Program-made: the position numbers and the translations under genes
Assembly (NCBI GenBank): GCA_013368315.1
Contig: JAACJM010000013.1
Coordinates: 310,001 to 374,000, forward strand
Direction of reading: 5' to 3'
Length of the DNA stretch: 64,000 nt
From: Tetrapyrgos nigripes
Taxonomy: Eukaryota; Basidiomycota; Agaricomycetes; Agaricales; Campanellaceae
Part shown: piece after piece, positions 13,287-27,400 of the stretch
Layout: each line of letters begins with the position of its first letter
Position numbering within the stretch: position 1 is the first letter of the stretch
Notes under the pieces: model-generated
Told to the model about the DNA's origin: nothing
The model's database searches: none
The model's input: the letters and a program-made list of their open reading frames with translations, nothing else

Positions 13287-15647
13287 CTATTCCAGTTCCC
13301 TGACCGCTGGCCGGGTCTTCAGCTCATGCAACATCCGCTCCATCACAGCCTCATTGATTGGGGGTCTTACGCCCAGCCTCTGCGACTCTTGGTGGAACTC
13401 CAGCCGCTGTGAGATCATCCGTCGAATAAACACTTGCTCTCTGTCCAACCAGTCCGTCGCCCGTCTCAGCATCAGCCTCCAGAACCTATATGCCATGAGA
13501 GGCTCCCGTTGTCGCAAGCAGGCGAACACCAGGTACTTCCCAAGCTGAGGTGACGACAGGATACCAACCCTCTGCAATGACTTGATAATCTTGAGGGCCT
13601 CCTGGAGTCGTGTTCCTATCGGTGTCCCAATGACATCGGCATCTGGCGTGACACTCGCCCGAATCAAAGACACAAAAGTCTCGGGACTCAGTCGTGTAAC
13701 ACCCATCTCCTTCGCTCTAGTGATAAGACCCTCGACTAGCTCCATATCGCCGGCCACTAGCGCTTGATGGACCACAGTTCCAAACGTGACCTCGTCTACC
13801 TGCAGTCCTCTCTCGTACATACGCTCGATGAATTTAGCAGCAGTACGAGGATTGTACTCTGCCAAAGGCGTCAGCGCTGCATTGATGTCATTGATGTCGG
13901 GGATCTCTTTGCGGTCCAAGAGGATTCGGAACATTTGAAACCCCTTCTCGAACTGTCCAACAACAAAATAAGCTCGAGCGAGGGTGGTCAAATGTTTATG
14001 CTGCATCTTTTCCAGAGGCTGGTGATACGTAAGGTATTTTGCCAACACATGGTCAGTGAAAGCAACCATGTCGTCGTATCTCTCCCTAAGCATCTGGTCG
14101 TCAAGGTACTCTGTATCTTGTCGTGCTAATAGCTCAGCGTCGATACGCCTGCAGAGTTGATGGAAGAGTTTGACCATTTTCAGCATCACTTTTGACGAGC
14201 CCGTGATCGCATGAGAATCTCGTCCCACCGAGTACCTCTCCCACAGCATCCTGGCAGGTCTAGCAAAACCATGTGCGGCTGCAACCGCGACAAATTCAGC
14301 GCGGTCATGCACAGGCAGAGAGATACCCGAGTCGGCAACCTCTTCCGCTAGCGTACGGGCCAGCTGACTGCTCCCTCTCTCGCTGGTGATAGCTTTAAGG
14401 AGCCACAAGGGAGCTCTGTTGTGTGGTGCTGCGTAGTCGTGTGTTTCGACAATCTCGGGGGCACGAGTGAAAGCATAGAGCCGTTTTGCTGAAAGTGCGT
14501 AGTTCTTTTCGAAGGCACAGTCATAAGCCAGACGTATCAAGCCATTGTGCACCGGAGCAATGGGGTGGACATAGCGAACCAGATTGACGCAATATGCAAA
14601 ATCTGCAGGACTGGGCTCTTGTAGAAAGGTATAGAGCGTATCAGAGACCAGTCCTTCCAACTCTGTCGTGACCTCGGCGGAGACCGACCCGTCACTTTCG
14701 CGAGGCAAGCGCGACGATAACAGTTCCGAGGCTATGAGATGACCAAGACCGCGCCGCTGCCAATGAATGCACGTCCTAGCCAACGTCATGGAAATGACAT
14801 AGCCAAAGTCCTTGGAAGAGGTAGGAGCCCTTGAGACTGCTTCAGGAGGTATGTACAGCTTCACCACCAAAATCCGAAACAACTTCCAAGCCCCATTTCT
14901 GTCCTCAAGCTTCACCAGCTTGTACAAAAGATTGAATCCTGCATAAACTTCCGCCGGGACAAAATGCGTGACAGAGTTGGCTCCAGCAGGCACACTCCTG
15001 ACGCACTCGAGTTTGGCAAGTAATGGTGGTAGAACGCTGTCAACCAATTCAGCATCATGCTCACTCGGCTCTAGTTGCGACACTCGATTGGCGAGAGTGA
15101 ACAGTTCGTGACAAGGAAGATTTAGTGGAAGTCCAAGACAGCGAATGAGTGTAAGGACCTGCTGGCTGTCGAGTGAGGAGTGGTCGCCAGTAGTCAGCAT
15201 CTTCCGGACGAGCGACCTTTTCGAGGGAAAGAAGGCTATTAGATCCTCGTATAGTGATCTCAGCGCTTCCGAGTCCTTGGCTTGATATGCGTGTTCAATG
15301 AGGGTTTTGAACGATTGGGCACTCATGCTCTTGACGTCTTCACGGGAGACGCGTTTCATCCTCATGTAGTCTGCCAGGGCGGTTTCAGCGTCGGTAGTTG
15401 GAGCACGGAATCTCGGGGCGTGATAGCGAAACCATGGATGTTTTTTGAAAGGGGAGGGAGTTGTAGAGTTCGAGGATATGGAAGTGGACGATGAGTTGTC
15501 GGTTGTATTAGATGTATTAGGATATGCATAATGGTTTTGGGTTGCAAGATGAGGGAAAAGTGAAGTTCCGTTTTTTCTGAGCGTGATATTTCCACTAGGG
15601 CGCTTCGCAATGCAGACTTGACGAGGCAAACGACGACACAAAAACAT
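13287..15647 (-). CDS. PPR-like mitochondrial protein, single exon, 786 aa
   Basis: An uninterrupted 786-codon frame, unusual in this intron-rich window. The N-terminus MFLCRRLPRQVCIAKRPSG is Arg/Lys-rich without acidic residues, as in a mitochondrial presequence, followed by a Ser/Thr/Asn-rich linker. The body is alpha-helical with pentatricopeptide-like helix pairs. The clearest are around residues 560-690: a unit with ARAYFVVGQFEKGFQMFRILL, then INAALTPLAEYNPRTAAKFI, then VTFGTVVHQALVAGDMELVE. This suggests an RNA-binding role in mitochondrial expression, by family inference only. No catalytic motif seen. A TATATATACA sequence (about 15654-15664) sits just upstream of the start codon. Closest named relative unknown. 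Confidence 0.7.
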   Translation of the reverse strand: MFLCRRLPRQVCIAKRPSGNITLRKNGTSLFPHLATQNHYAYPNTSNTTDNSSSTSISSNSTTPSPFKKHPWFRYHAPRFRAPTTDAETALADYMRMKRVSREDVKSMSAQSFKTLIEHAYQAKDSEALRSLYEDLIAFFPSKRSLVRKMLTTGDHSSLDSQQVLTLIRCLGLPLNLPCHELFTLANRVSQLEPSEHDAELVDSVLPPLLAKLECVRSVPAGANSVTHFVPAEVYAGFNLLYKLVKLEDRNGAWKLFRILVVKLYIPPEAVSRAPTSSKDFGYVISMTLARTCIHWQRRGLGHLIASELLSSRLPRESDGSVSAEVTTELEGLVSDTLYTFLQEPSPADFAYCVNLVRYVHPIAPVHNGLIRLAYDCAFEKNYALSAKRLYAFTRAPEIVETHDYAAPHNRAPLWLLKAITSERGSSQLARTLAEEVADSGISLPVHDRAEFVAVAAAHGFARPARMLWERYSVGRDSHAITGSSKVMLKMVKLFHQLCRRIDAELLARQDTEYLDDQMLRERYDDMVAFTDHVLAKYLTYHQPLEKMQHKHLTTLARAYFVVGQFEKGFQMFRILLDRKEIPDINDINAALTPLAEYNPRTAAKFIERMYERGLQVDEVTFGTVVHQALVAGDMELVEGLITRAKEMGVTRLSPETFVSLIRASVTPDADVIGTPIGTRLQEALKIIKSLQRVGILSSPQLGKYLVFACLRQREPLMAYRFWRLMLRRATDWLDREQVFIRRMISQRLEFHQESQRLGVRPPINEAVMERMLHELKTRPAVRELE

Positions 15648-17329
15648 AAGTTACCTATATATACACCCTTATTAGTTGAAGACGAAAACAAAAACTCGTC
15701 AGACGTACCGCATGCCGAAGCCCTCTATGACTCTCTGAGCGGAAAAGAATTACCCACAAGCGCTCCTCTTGCGCGTCCGACGTGGATTGGATGTTGTGGA
15801 CGCTGCTGGCGACGGCGTACGCGAAACTTGGAAACTTTTTGGGTTTTTTTTCTCACGACCTAGTTGTTAGTGGACCTCAAGAAACCAGTTACCACACAGC
15901 AGATTATTTTATTCCGATTCATCAAAATCCACAGATGATCTTGAAGAGCTCATGGAGACGCAAAATCCTCTGGTCAATATAATCGTGTTTATCTACGCGC
16001 TTTCTCCCTCAGTGTCTGCAGCCGTTCTTCCTCGGGTATCGACAGACTAGAGTGGTACCCAAGACTGATATAATTTGCGGTTACAATACACCCTCTTGGA
16101 TCGCCAGCTCTTCACAGTGGGCATTCCGTGCCTGAAGCCCCACTTCAAACATACTGCACACTCAAGCCACTTCAATACCATGCGTTCGAGTGCATATATG
16201 ATTTTAGCCGGACTTGGAGGTGTAATCGACGAAGCTTTGCTATGGACTACTTACTTACGTGCAAACTTCACGTCTTTTCTCCCTGAGGTTTTTTTGTCTC
16301 ATGGGCACATGCTTTTTGCTTCTCGGTATGTCCCAGTGTCACCGGGATAAAATTTTAGTGTTTTCGAAAGTTTTCGAACTTGTGTGATCAGGCAACCTTC
16401 TCTTCTTTCTTCCCATTCAAGTAATGCTCATTTTTTGTCTGCTCCCAGGGACACCCGCTGATGGCTCTCAGATCCGCATTCAAACTGTGTGCACTTAGAG
16501 GAGTCCGAGCCAAGAGGTTCAAACTGTCTTTGCAAGTAGAACTCCGAATGTCTCTATCCCATGTTAGTCGGACCTTGACTTTGATAATCGATGACTGCTG
16601 TGACTTCACAGGCACGAGAGGCTTTTATACGTTCAAAAACACTAACTGAACACTAACGGTTATTTGTCGGTTCTATTCCGGATTGGCTACCTGTTGAGGA
16701 AGTCTTGTGACTAGTGTAGAGACGAAGTTTCGATTTGTTGCGACGGTGACTACATTAACAATCTTCACCAAGTGCTTTTGTCGGACCAATGGTTCCCTTA
16801 CGAAATTCTCAGAGGAGTATCATATCAGACAGACTCGTCCAGACTCGTCCACTTCTCGGCCCCCGTGCAGTTTTTCTGCTCCACTTCAGCATGTTTTCAG
16901 CCTATCCTTGATTCCTTCCTCGACCCGGTTCCTGAGATTTTCATTTTGGACAATTCAAGGTGAGCCCACGTACTCTTTAAGCTACATTTGACTTGTGACT
17001 CGGTGCTCAACCAGTACATTGGAACCCAGAGCTTCCATTAGAAAATCTTCGTTGCTTTTCATGTGCTTAAGCCATAGGAGTAACATGAAGACGGGCTTGC
17101 GATGCTCGGAACTTTAACATTCTCTTGATCTTCTTAAGCATTCTTAAGCCATATAAGTCTCGTATACAGTGTAAGTATACGGCGTCGTATTGTAACGTTG
17201 ATGAGATGATGAAAAGTTCGTACCAACCACGTGAGCTATTAACGCTGCCAGTGCAACGTCGAGCAAGTATGCACCGTTGCTGAGCCTTCTACTTTAACTC
17301 TCTCTATCACAGCTTATTAACCAACAAAG
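15648..17329. other. 1.7-kb divergent intergenic region
   Basis: Lies between a minus-strand gene and the plus-strand GRASP gene, so it holds two promoters. Short open frames (e.g. near 16075-16350 and 16700-16990) have no recognisable domain. An ACCACGTGAG box lies about 105 bases before the GRASP start, and a pyrimidine-rich tract (CTTTAACTCTCTCTATCAC) at about 17292-17310. Confidence 0.4.
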
Positions 17330-18616
17330 ATGGGTGCAGGACAATCAACCTCACAAGCGCATTCTCCAGCACACGCATTACATGTTCTTCGAGTCACCCC
17401 AGGCTCACCAGCATCCCAAACATCCATAGAACCTTTCTTCGACTTCATCGTGGGCTTTGAAGGCGACTCTCTATCCAATAGCAACATCGATGCTTCCATA
17501 CTGGAGAAAATAGTCGAGAGCCACGAAGGGCGGAACCTCAACCTCTTAGTTTACTCATCGAAAAGTCAGGCGACGAGAGGCATGTGGAACCCCTCATTTG
17601 GTCTGTGTTCTCACTAATTAGGTTTCATACAGTCGTTCCAATAATACCGTCGCGTACATGGTCGGAATCGCCGTCTCAAGATCATCAGTCCAATCCTCAG
17701 CCATCTTTGCTCGGTCTGAGTATGCGCATGTGGTGAATAACATACATTTTGGTGTTTGAAATTCCAATAACGCTGACTGTATTACTATTAGCGCGCCGGA
17801 GCTTGCACTAGATAATGTATGGCATGTTCTAGACGTCCTTGAAGGCAGTCCTGCAGGAAAGCGCCGGGCTCGTACCCTATGGCGACTATATCGTCGGATG
17901 GTCTGGAGGTGTTCTGAGCTCCGAGAATGACTTTTATGACCTTGTGGAGGCGGTAAGTCGCGTCAATTTTTTTTACGATTTGATCCTAACCGTTGGTATG
18001 CAGCACGTCGAGAAACCGCTACGCGTCTATGTCTACTCCCATGACTTTGAGTGAGCTCCAAGCAAAATTACCGTGGACTTCTGCTTATTGTCTGTCTAGT
18101 ACTCTTCGCGAGGTTGTATTAATCCCTAATCGTCATTGGGGTGGAGAAGGATTATTGGGTTGTGTCTTTGGGTATGTTGCTAATCTGCAACCGAACACTC
18201 GCTTACAGCTAACCTCTCACAGGTATGGTTTATTGCATCGCATCCCGCAACACGAGGATCATGCACCAGGGTCAACACCTCCTGAACTTGCAGAACCTGA
18301 TGAAGAATATGAGGAGCAACAATTCTATGTTCCAGCTGATTCCCATCCGGATTCTTATTACAGTACAAGTAGACTCACTGAATGGCAAAGGTTCGAAGAG
18401 GAAGAGAGAGATCGCGAAAACTTCGGGACGCTAACTCCTGCATTCGAACACGGATCAGTATCCACCATTCCTGAAGAAGAATCGCAACCTTCAACCTCAG
18501 ATGAAGCTGAGGACTCCCGTGCTACACCTCATGATACACCACGGAAACCTTCTACTCTGGTATCGTCATCTAGTTTCAAGGGCTCTACGCTTGGCATGCT
18601 AAACGGTGATTCATAA
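17330..18616 (+). CDS. GRH1: GRASP-type Golgi reassembly stacking protein (Grh1-like), apparent frameshift
   Basis: Peripheral Golgi/ER-exit-site protein with tandem PDZ-like GRASP domains, N-myristoylated or acetylated at Gly2 in relatives; used in Golgi organisation and unconventional secretion. Start MGAGQSTSQAHSP has the expected Gly2. GRASP repeat 1: VLRVTPGSPASQTSIEPFFD, IVGFEGDSL, then PSRTW ... SLLGLSMRMC after a GC-AG intron (17580-17632). Repeat 2: VWHVLDVLEGSPA / ESAGLVPYGDYIVGW, then LIPNRHWGGEGLLGCVFGYG, LHRIP. The C-terminal tail is acidic and Ser/Pro-rich, ending GMLNGDS. Between GSPA and ESAGL the frame changes by one base (extra G at about 17856), which no obvious intron repairs. 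Either a sequence error or a disabled allele. Confidence 0.85.
17856..17857 (+). other. Apparent +1 frameshift in GRASP
   Basis: CCTGCAGGAAAGC: reading SPA leaves one surplus G before GAA AGC GCC GGG (ESAG), the conserved continuation in the family. A hypothetical 40-nt intron ending in this CAG would restore frame but delete the conserved VWHVLDV block. Confidence 0.6.
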
Positions 18617-19108
18617 TTGCAGTCGTAGATTTTCGTGTCGCTCAACGATCTGCGACAGGTTCTTTTGACCATGATCGTTTGACTGCGGCGATTTCGCGCA
18701 AAATGTCAGGTACCCCATCGAGTGTCCAGGTCATTCCGGTGGTACAGAACAGTGACGAGGAGGATGATGATAGGACCAGCGTTGCTGCTTCAACACATGG
18801 TAGTCTTACGAGCGTCGACTGAGGGCGTTAGCAATGGGTTTGGCTCAGGGCTGGTTGTGAGATTGTGATTTCTGGATTGGATTGGTCGCGTTTAGAACAT
18901 GCAGAAGTTTATGGATTGGGTCATTCCACCCGAAACATGTACATGGTTATTGGGTGCTCTTTTCATAGGGTTCAGGAAGTAGTAACTGTACTAGTGAATA
19001 AGACAGAACTGGTTTGCCACTTCACGTTACCTAATCGATCAAATTTTTTTTTACAACTCGGAGTCGTTACTCGCGTTCCAGTACGGCTGTACTTTGGCCT
19101 TTTCATCG
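18617..19108. other. GRASP 3' flank and NOG2 promoter
   Basis: About 490 bases between tandem genes. The first 200 bases remain codon-like (SSVQVIPVVQNSDEEDD in one frame), so an alternative GRASP C-terminus by splicing is possible. No other feature recognised. Confidence 0.35.
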
Positions 19109-21520
19109 ATGGCGCCCACAAAAAAGTCAGGTTCACCTTCCAAAACTCGCTCGTCGACATCTTCCTCCAACATCTCGTTAAAAAAGGTCAAGGGAGAAAA
19201 CTTCTACCGCAATGCCAAACAAGTCTCTCGACTCAAAATGCTCAATGGCGGCAAGCCTGTCAGAGATAAGGATGGAAAGATTATCCAGGCTGCGGCATTC
19301 CAGAAGGGTGAAGATGAGACGAAACCAGGACGAGTTCAGCCTGACCGGAGATGGTTTGGTGAGTGTGGTCATATACATCTTACACTCTTTTGTTTTCCGT
19401 TTCTTAGTGGTCTGCTTTCAGGGAATACGAGAGTGATTTCTCAGCAAGCATTGGATCACTTCCGAACCAGTCTATCAGCGAAGAAAGATGACCCCTACTC
19501 TGTTTTGCTTCGCCGGAATAAGTTGCCTATGGCGTTACTTGACGATGCTGCCAATCCCAATATCCGTAAGGTACGTTCCCAAATGTGCTTAGTGCATTCA
19601 AGCTTTCTTATGGCGACTTGCACAGCGCACCCACATAGTTGAGACGGAGCCATTCAGCGAAACATTTGGTCCCAAGGCACAACGCAAGAGACCGCGGATA
19701 GAGGCTGGAGATTTTGCAGAGCTGAGCAAAATGGGTGCAGCTGCAGTGGAAGAGGCTGAAGCTGAAGGTGAAACGGCAGGTAAATTCCACCGTATGTTCT
19801 TCTTTTGTCTACACTCTAATCTTTCAAAGCAGACGCCGCCGGGCCGTCAGTGTCAGAGCCCAAAACACACGCAGACTACAACGAGCCCATCTATGCCAAG
19901 GGTACTTCCCGGAGGATTTATGGCGAATTATACAAAGTCATTGATTCATCCGATGTCATTCTCCATATTCTGGATGCTCGGGACCCCATGGGCACACTTT
20001 GCGAGTCGGTGTTGGAGTACATCAAAAAAGAGAAAGCTCACAAGCAGGTGGTTTTGGTTATCAACAAGTGCGATCTTGTACCAAATTGGGTAACGGTGCG
20101 TGTCTTCTTTTTGCTGGGGTTTCACTCTCTCAATAATCTACAGGCCAGGTATATTCAACACTTGACGCCACGATACCCTACCATTGCTTTCCATGCATCC
20201 CCCAACCATTCATTTGGAAAAGGGTCCTTGATCCAACTGCTCAGGCAATTCTCACAACTGCACTCTGACAAGAAGCAGATATCAGTTGGATTCATGGGAT
20301 ATCCAAACGTTGGCAAAAGCAGCGTGATCAACACTCTGAAAAGCGGGAAAGTTTGTCGAGTGGCTCCAGTGCCCGGGGAGACCAAGGTGCGCTCTTTAGG
20401 TCTATTTGTTGGAGAAAGATAGTAAACTCATCTGCTCCAATAGGTCTGGCAATACATCACACTCACTCGTCGAATCTATCTTATCGACTGCCCTGGAATC
20501 GTGCCTACATCTGCTCATGATTCGCAAACTTCTACCGTACTCAAAGGAGTGGTCCGAGTAGAAGCACTTCCCACCCCCTCTGAACACATCCCTGCGCTCA
20601 TGCAACGCGTCAAGCCTCTTTACTTCTCTCGGACCTACGGCGTTCCACTTCCCAATCCTGATGACCCAAAACAAGGGTGGGACCCTGAAGACTTTCTCGA
20701 TAAACTAGCTCGTATGAAGGGTAGACTATTGAAGCATGGAGAACCTGATCTAGACTCCGTTGCAAAGATTGTCCTCAGCGATTGGGTGCGCGGACGGATA
20801 CCATTCTTTGTTACTCCACCTGAACGACCGGAGTCGCTGAATAAAGCAGAGGAGAAAGCGAGGAAGATGAAGTCCAAAGCAGATCCTAAAGGCAAGGGTA
20901 AAGCTATCGAGGAAGATGCGGAAGATTCGCACGAGCTTAGTGTGAAGCAGAATCTTGGGTCGATTATGCAGAAGAATAGCTTTTTGGCGGAAGATGTGAA
21001 GCCATTAGACGAAGAGTTCACTCAGGAAACAGCTGATATAGACGAGGAAGTTGCAGGTTCCGGAGAGGGAGAAGATGACGATGAAGTTGACGATGAAGAT
21101 GACGGCAAAGAGGATGAGGACGAGGAAGAAGAGTTGACATGGAACGATGTATGGGAAGGAATCCAGGAAGAGACTGTTTCCCCCTCTGTAGTCGATGAAA
21201 AGGCTGCGTCCGGGGAATCAGGTAAGTTGGCCAACCTCTAGACGGAATGTTGGAAACTTATCTCATTCTTTCCTTAGGTTCTGATGACCAAGAGCCCTCC
21301 ATCAAAAAGGAGCCTCGTATGAAGACCAATAAGGTACGCTTCTATTCTTGTTCCAGTGGACATATATTCAATTGGATGATATCTGCAGCGTAAGACCACG
21401 AACTTCTACTCTAACGCGAATGTCAAGAACAAGAACCGTACCAAGGCAGCGTTGTTAAAATCCTTACCTGTAGGAAAGAGAGGCGGCGAAAAGAACCGAA
21501 GACGAAAAGACAGGTCGTGA
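19109..21520 (+). CDS. NOG2: Nucleolar GTP-binding protein 2 (NOG2/Nug2)
   Basis: Circularly permuted GTPase needed for late nuclear maturation of the 60S ribosomal subunit. Start [12 protein letters not shown]; the N-terminal NGN-like region includes [20 protein letters not shown] and [19 protein letters not shown]. GTPase motifs appear in permuted order: NKCDL (G4), then GYPNVGKSS (G1), then DCPGIV (G3), with [13 protein letters not shown] between. The C-terminus is strongly acidic (Asp/Glu runs near 21050-21140) and ends in a basic tail, [16 protein letters not shown]. Several short introns. A signature-complete member of the family. Confidence 0.95.
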
Positions 21521-22435
21521 TTAACTCTGTCTCCGCATCCTGGTTTGTTGTAGACACAGTATTGTGTTCATTCATCTGACTGAGGTGTAATTAAGCCGTC
21601 TTCGACGCGTTCTTCTGGAGAAGACTAGTTTTGCTTGAGATTTGCACCTTGACAATCATATACAGCCATGCCCAAGCGGTAATCTACCAGGTATTGTAAC
21701 AGTCGTCAGCCAGTCGTAGTCCCAGTCGTAGTCGCCGCGGCAATATAATAGGTCGACCATTCTCTTTAAGAGCTTGGGACAGCATCTTGACTGTCGGCGC
21801 TGTAGGCTTATCACATCTTCCCCCATCCGTATCCTTTTTCCATCTGCGCCCTCATAGTGATCCACTCCCACAGTTCCTTCAGGTCCTCCGCCTTCACCAT
21901 AACCGATGTCTACACAGCTGCTTATAAACGCCATTCTGTTACTATCTCCACCGCTATCGCCACCGTCAGTGTCCGTCACCAGTACTAGCAGAAATCAAGC
22001 TTTTCGCCAAGGCTAAAGGTCCAGTCAGCCCGAGTAGTAGGAGGGATCCAGACATCGGAGATAGTCCATCGTTTCAAAGATAGCGTATATTGTCACGATG
22101 TATGGCCTGGACAATCAATCAGATATCTGAGGACCCAGAGAGGAAGCATGAAGAAGTATAGGATCAACGACGCGAGAAAACAAGGAAGCGCTGTAAACTG
22201 AAGTTTTTTTGGACTGAAGAACTTGCTTCATCGACGCGATCGCATCCTATAAAATTTCCTTCAGTTCGTTTATCCAATTTGGTTTGCTTGAAGTCAGTGT
22301 AATTAACGGCGCCATCGACGCGTTTAACTTTTCGAGGCGAAGCACTCGGCAACAAGTCTCACACGGTAGTCAAACACTTTTTCCCCAATCGATAGACTCA
22401 GATAACCTTTCTTACTTCTACCACCATCTACAACC
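21521..22435. other. NOG2-ENO1 intergenic region
   Basis: About 915 bases. Includes a short Asp/Gly-coding minus-strand frame with AGTCGTAGTC-type repeats (21700-21735) that looks fortuitous. The 60 bases before the enolase ATG are rich in C, T and A with few G, as expected for a strongly expressed fungal gene. ACGCGT occurs near 22318. Confidence 0.4.
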
Positions 22436-24147
<1,712 letters not shown>

Positions 24148-24229
24148 AAAAACCATGATCGGGACGTGTTGTGGATGCAGAAGGACTTGTTGAATGCTGT
24201 AAAATACTGACCTATAGAGATTTACTTAC

Positions 24230-24402
24230 CACTGTTGTACTGAGATAAAAGATAAAAGCACTTTCTCAACAAAATTGCAATTCCAAGCAAGCATTTGAAA
24301 CGAATGTACAAGTCACCACTGTTGTACTGAGATAAAAGATAGAAGCACTTTCTCAACAAATTTGCAATTCCAAACAAGCATTTGAAACAATGTACAAGTC
24401 AC
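24230..24402 (+). repeat. Tandem duplication, 87-bp period, two copies
   Basis: The unit beginning CACTGTTGTACTGAGATAAA occurs at 24230-24316 and again at 24317-24402, differing by a few substitutions and one deletion. It occupies the space between the convergent enolase and PRP24-like genes, so it is probably within the enolase 3' UTR or terminator. Confidence 0.92.
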
Positions 24403-24416
24403 CAAGGTTATGTATG

Positions 24417-27400
24417 TTACTTTCCACCCAACATCTTCCGGAAATCGTCCTGTCCTTTGCCAGAGGACGTGGTACCAGAGGGAGAGGCACCAGATCCAGA
24501 CGTCAAGGATTCCGCAGCTTTTGAGCCTGACGGACCGTTGTGTATCGGCTGAACCACCTTACGTTTATGTCCAATTCCAGCCTTTGGTCTTCCAGCGGTA
24601 GTTCGAGGGACAAAGAGTCCACTGCTTTCAGGACCACCACTTGGCTTTGCCTGACTCTCTTCCGAAAGTTGTAAAGTCGCTCCATTGAACACCACAGGTT
24701 CTGCTCTGAGCAAGAGTTTCCCTGCTTCCTGTTGAGGTGAACAATCAGATATTCGTTCATGCAGTGAGGCACTCCTCGGAGAAACATACCGCAGCATTCT
24801 CAAGCTCGATGATAGCCTCATTTTTATCCGCGAAAATTTCCACGCGTTTGATTGCCGCGAGCTTTTCCATCGCCTGTTGTAAAAGGCCTTCTTGTGTTCC
24901 GGGAGGAAGGTTCTTGACTCTGACAGAACGGTTTTTGACCTCCGCTTTGCGACCAAAGCCAGTGTCCGGATTGAGGTTCCTAGCTATCTGTCAGAAAAAG
25001 AGGGCAAAGGTTGTGGAATCTAGAGTTGCTTACCGACTCTTTGACTTGATCCGAGGGTCAGAAACTGTAACGGATATGTGCCTGTTCCGTAGCTCGTGAT
25101 TGTTAGCAGCCAGAGCCCTCTGGGCTATATTCTGCAAAAGAAACATGAGTAAAGTTCCTTCGTATCAGAAATCTGGAACCTACTTCATCTTCAAATTCCA
25201 CAAAAGCGAATCCTTTACACTTTCCATCCTTGTCCAGACCCATTCTCACATCTTTGACGCTGCCATACTAAAATACCGATCAGTAGGGGGAAAAAAGGAC
25301 AGATACCTCTAGTCAACTTACAGTCTTGAACAAATTCTCCAGGTCAGCTTTGGTTGTGAATTTACTCAGTCCTGCAATATATAATTCTCGACTGTTGGCA
25401 TCCTGATCTGTCCGCTCCTTTTTCCTTTCAGGATTGGAAATAAAGACGTTAATAGCGCGTTCGGGTTCTAGTTCATGACCATGAAGCTCAAGAGCCTGTT
25501 GTGCTGCTGACTGAGATTGTAAGGTTTAGTAGAAAATCCAAAAAGAACGCCAAGGATCAGACATACAGGAGATGTGTATTGGAGATAACAGAACCGTCTC
25601 GTTGTCTTGAACTTCTTGCTCGGCCAACGAACGTCGAAAATGATCCCATACTGGAGATAAGCAGATGAGTAAATCACATTCGAGTGAAGATAAAGCTCGA
25701 CAAATTACATACTTTGCCAAAGAGATCGCGTATATACACATCATCAGCGCTTTCCGGAAAATTTGTTATGTAAAGTGTGGATTGCCAGGCGAGATGGACG
25801 GCAATTTCTTCCCCATGTACTCGCTTTTTATCTTTGGTCAATGCTGCAGGTACAGCGTCCTATGCAGAACCTTGAGCACTACTACACTTGACACGGCAAT
25901 TCAAAGACCCACTCGGTCATTGAACTCAACTGTGGCAACGACTGTACCAGCAAGCTGAGTCACTTTCACTTCTCTGACAATTCCACACTTTTGACAGAGT
26001 CAGTACTCTTATTGATGTAGCAGAAGACACTTGACGCACATCTTTGAAGAGGTCCTTAAGATCCTGCTCAGTTGTGTTGGCCGGAAGATCAGCGACGAAG
26101 ACTGTGCAATTTTCCCTATCTCTGAACAGCGCATGATTAGCACACCTAGATGGCCAAGACAGAGCCAATCAAACCTTTTCAGCGGCTCCGACTTGGCCTC
26201 TGCAAGCAGGCTGTCAGGATCCACAAGTTAAGTGATATCAGTCTTATCCTTACCCAGTTTTGGCTTCTTCTGTCCCTCGTGCTCTTCGGCACCCGGCTCC
26301 TCCACATGTCGTTTAGTACCTCTTCCGCCACTGGTCTCGACGGAGTCTACGTCCATTTGGACTTCCTGGACCAAGGCAGCAGCTGCTGCAGCTGCAGCGG
26401 ACTGGGTCTCTGTTTGCTGTTGCGCCGTATATGCGGCCATAGCTTGATATGACTCTTGGGCCTCCTAAAACCAAGGATGAGCAACAGCCATCTTCTGATT
26501 AGATACAATATCGACCTTTGCACGACGAGCGTTCACAATGCTGCGAGCTTTCTCAATTTGGTCTAGACAATCGTCAACCTGCTCCACTTGTCCGTGCAGG
26601 TGCTCGAAGGATAGCCATGCTTCCCAGACTGCTTCTGACCAGTCCAATTTCCTCTGGCAGATGTCGGTAAACACTTTGCGAGCCTCTTCAAGCTGGTCAA
26701 ATTTACTACATTGAAGTCAGTACGAGGTTTCCCTCAAATGGAAAAAACCTACATTAGTGCATCAGTGTAGTGCGTCCAAACAAGATAGCTGTTTTTGTAG
26801 TGCTTCGTTGCTGACTGCCAAACTCCAACGACCGCACTATTCACCTCTGCTATTCGATACTAGGATTGCAAAGATGGATTAGCGTATGTTAAAGCAGTAT
26901 GGCGCTACGTACGATCTCGGAGAGATATTTCTCTAGTCGTAGCCTAGGATCACCTTCCTTGGAAGCTAACATGATCATAGTTCAAGATTTAGTGAAAGTG
27001 AACGTAAGTGCTTAACCAACCTTTACGAGTTGCATCAATTCCGCTTTCCAACACACCAATAAGAGTTGGCAGTGTATCGTCATCTAACCAAGAATGAAAT
27101 AGCTTGTTGGATATATATATAAAGGGGTCCTTACCTGACATTCCAGTATCAATGAGACGTTTCTCAAATCCCGCTCTAGCCAATACCAAGACAATAATAT
27201 GTTCGACATCAGCCAGTAATATTGGGTTACCAAATGCCTGATTAAACAAATCTACAAGCCAAGTCAGGTTAGATAAACGTAAGTACGAATAGTCGAAACT
27301 CACTTGACACAGTTTCTTGACCCTCAGATGCGTGTTCTGGGTCAGTGTATCGTTCCTAGCTTCAGTCAAAATATGTCAACCAGAAACCTAAAAAGCTCCC

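Noticed and set aside
16075..16350. 91-codon plus-strand frame between PPR-like and GRASP genes
   Set aside because: Single short frame, no domain, no supporting splice partners.
21656..21979. Minus-strand Gly/Asp-rich frame before enolase
   Set aside because: Composition comes from short AGTCGTAGTC repeats; no recognisable domain.
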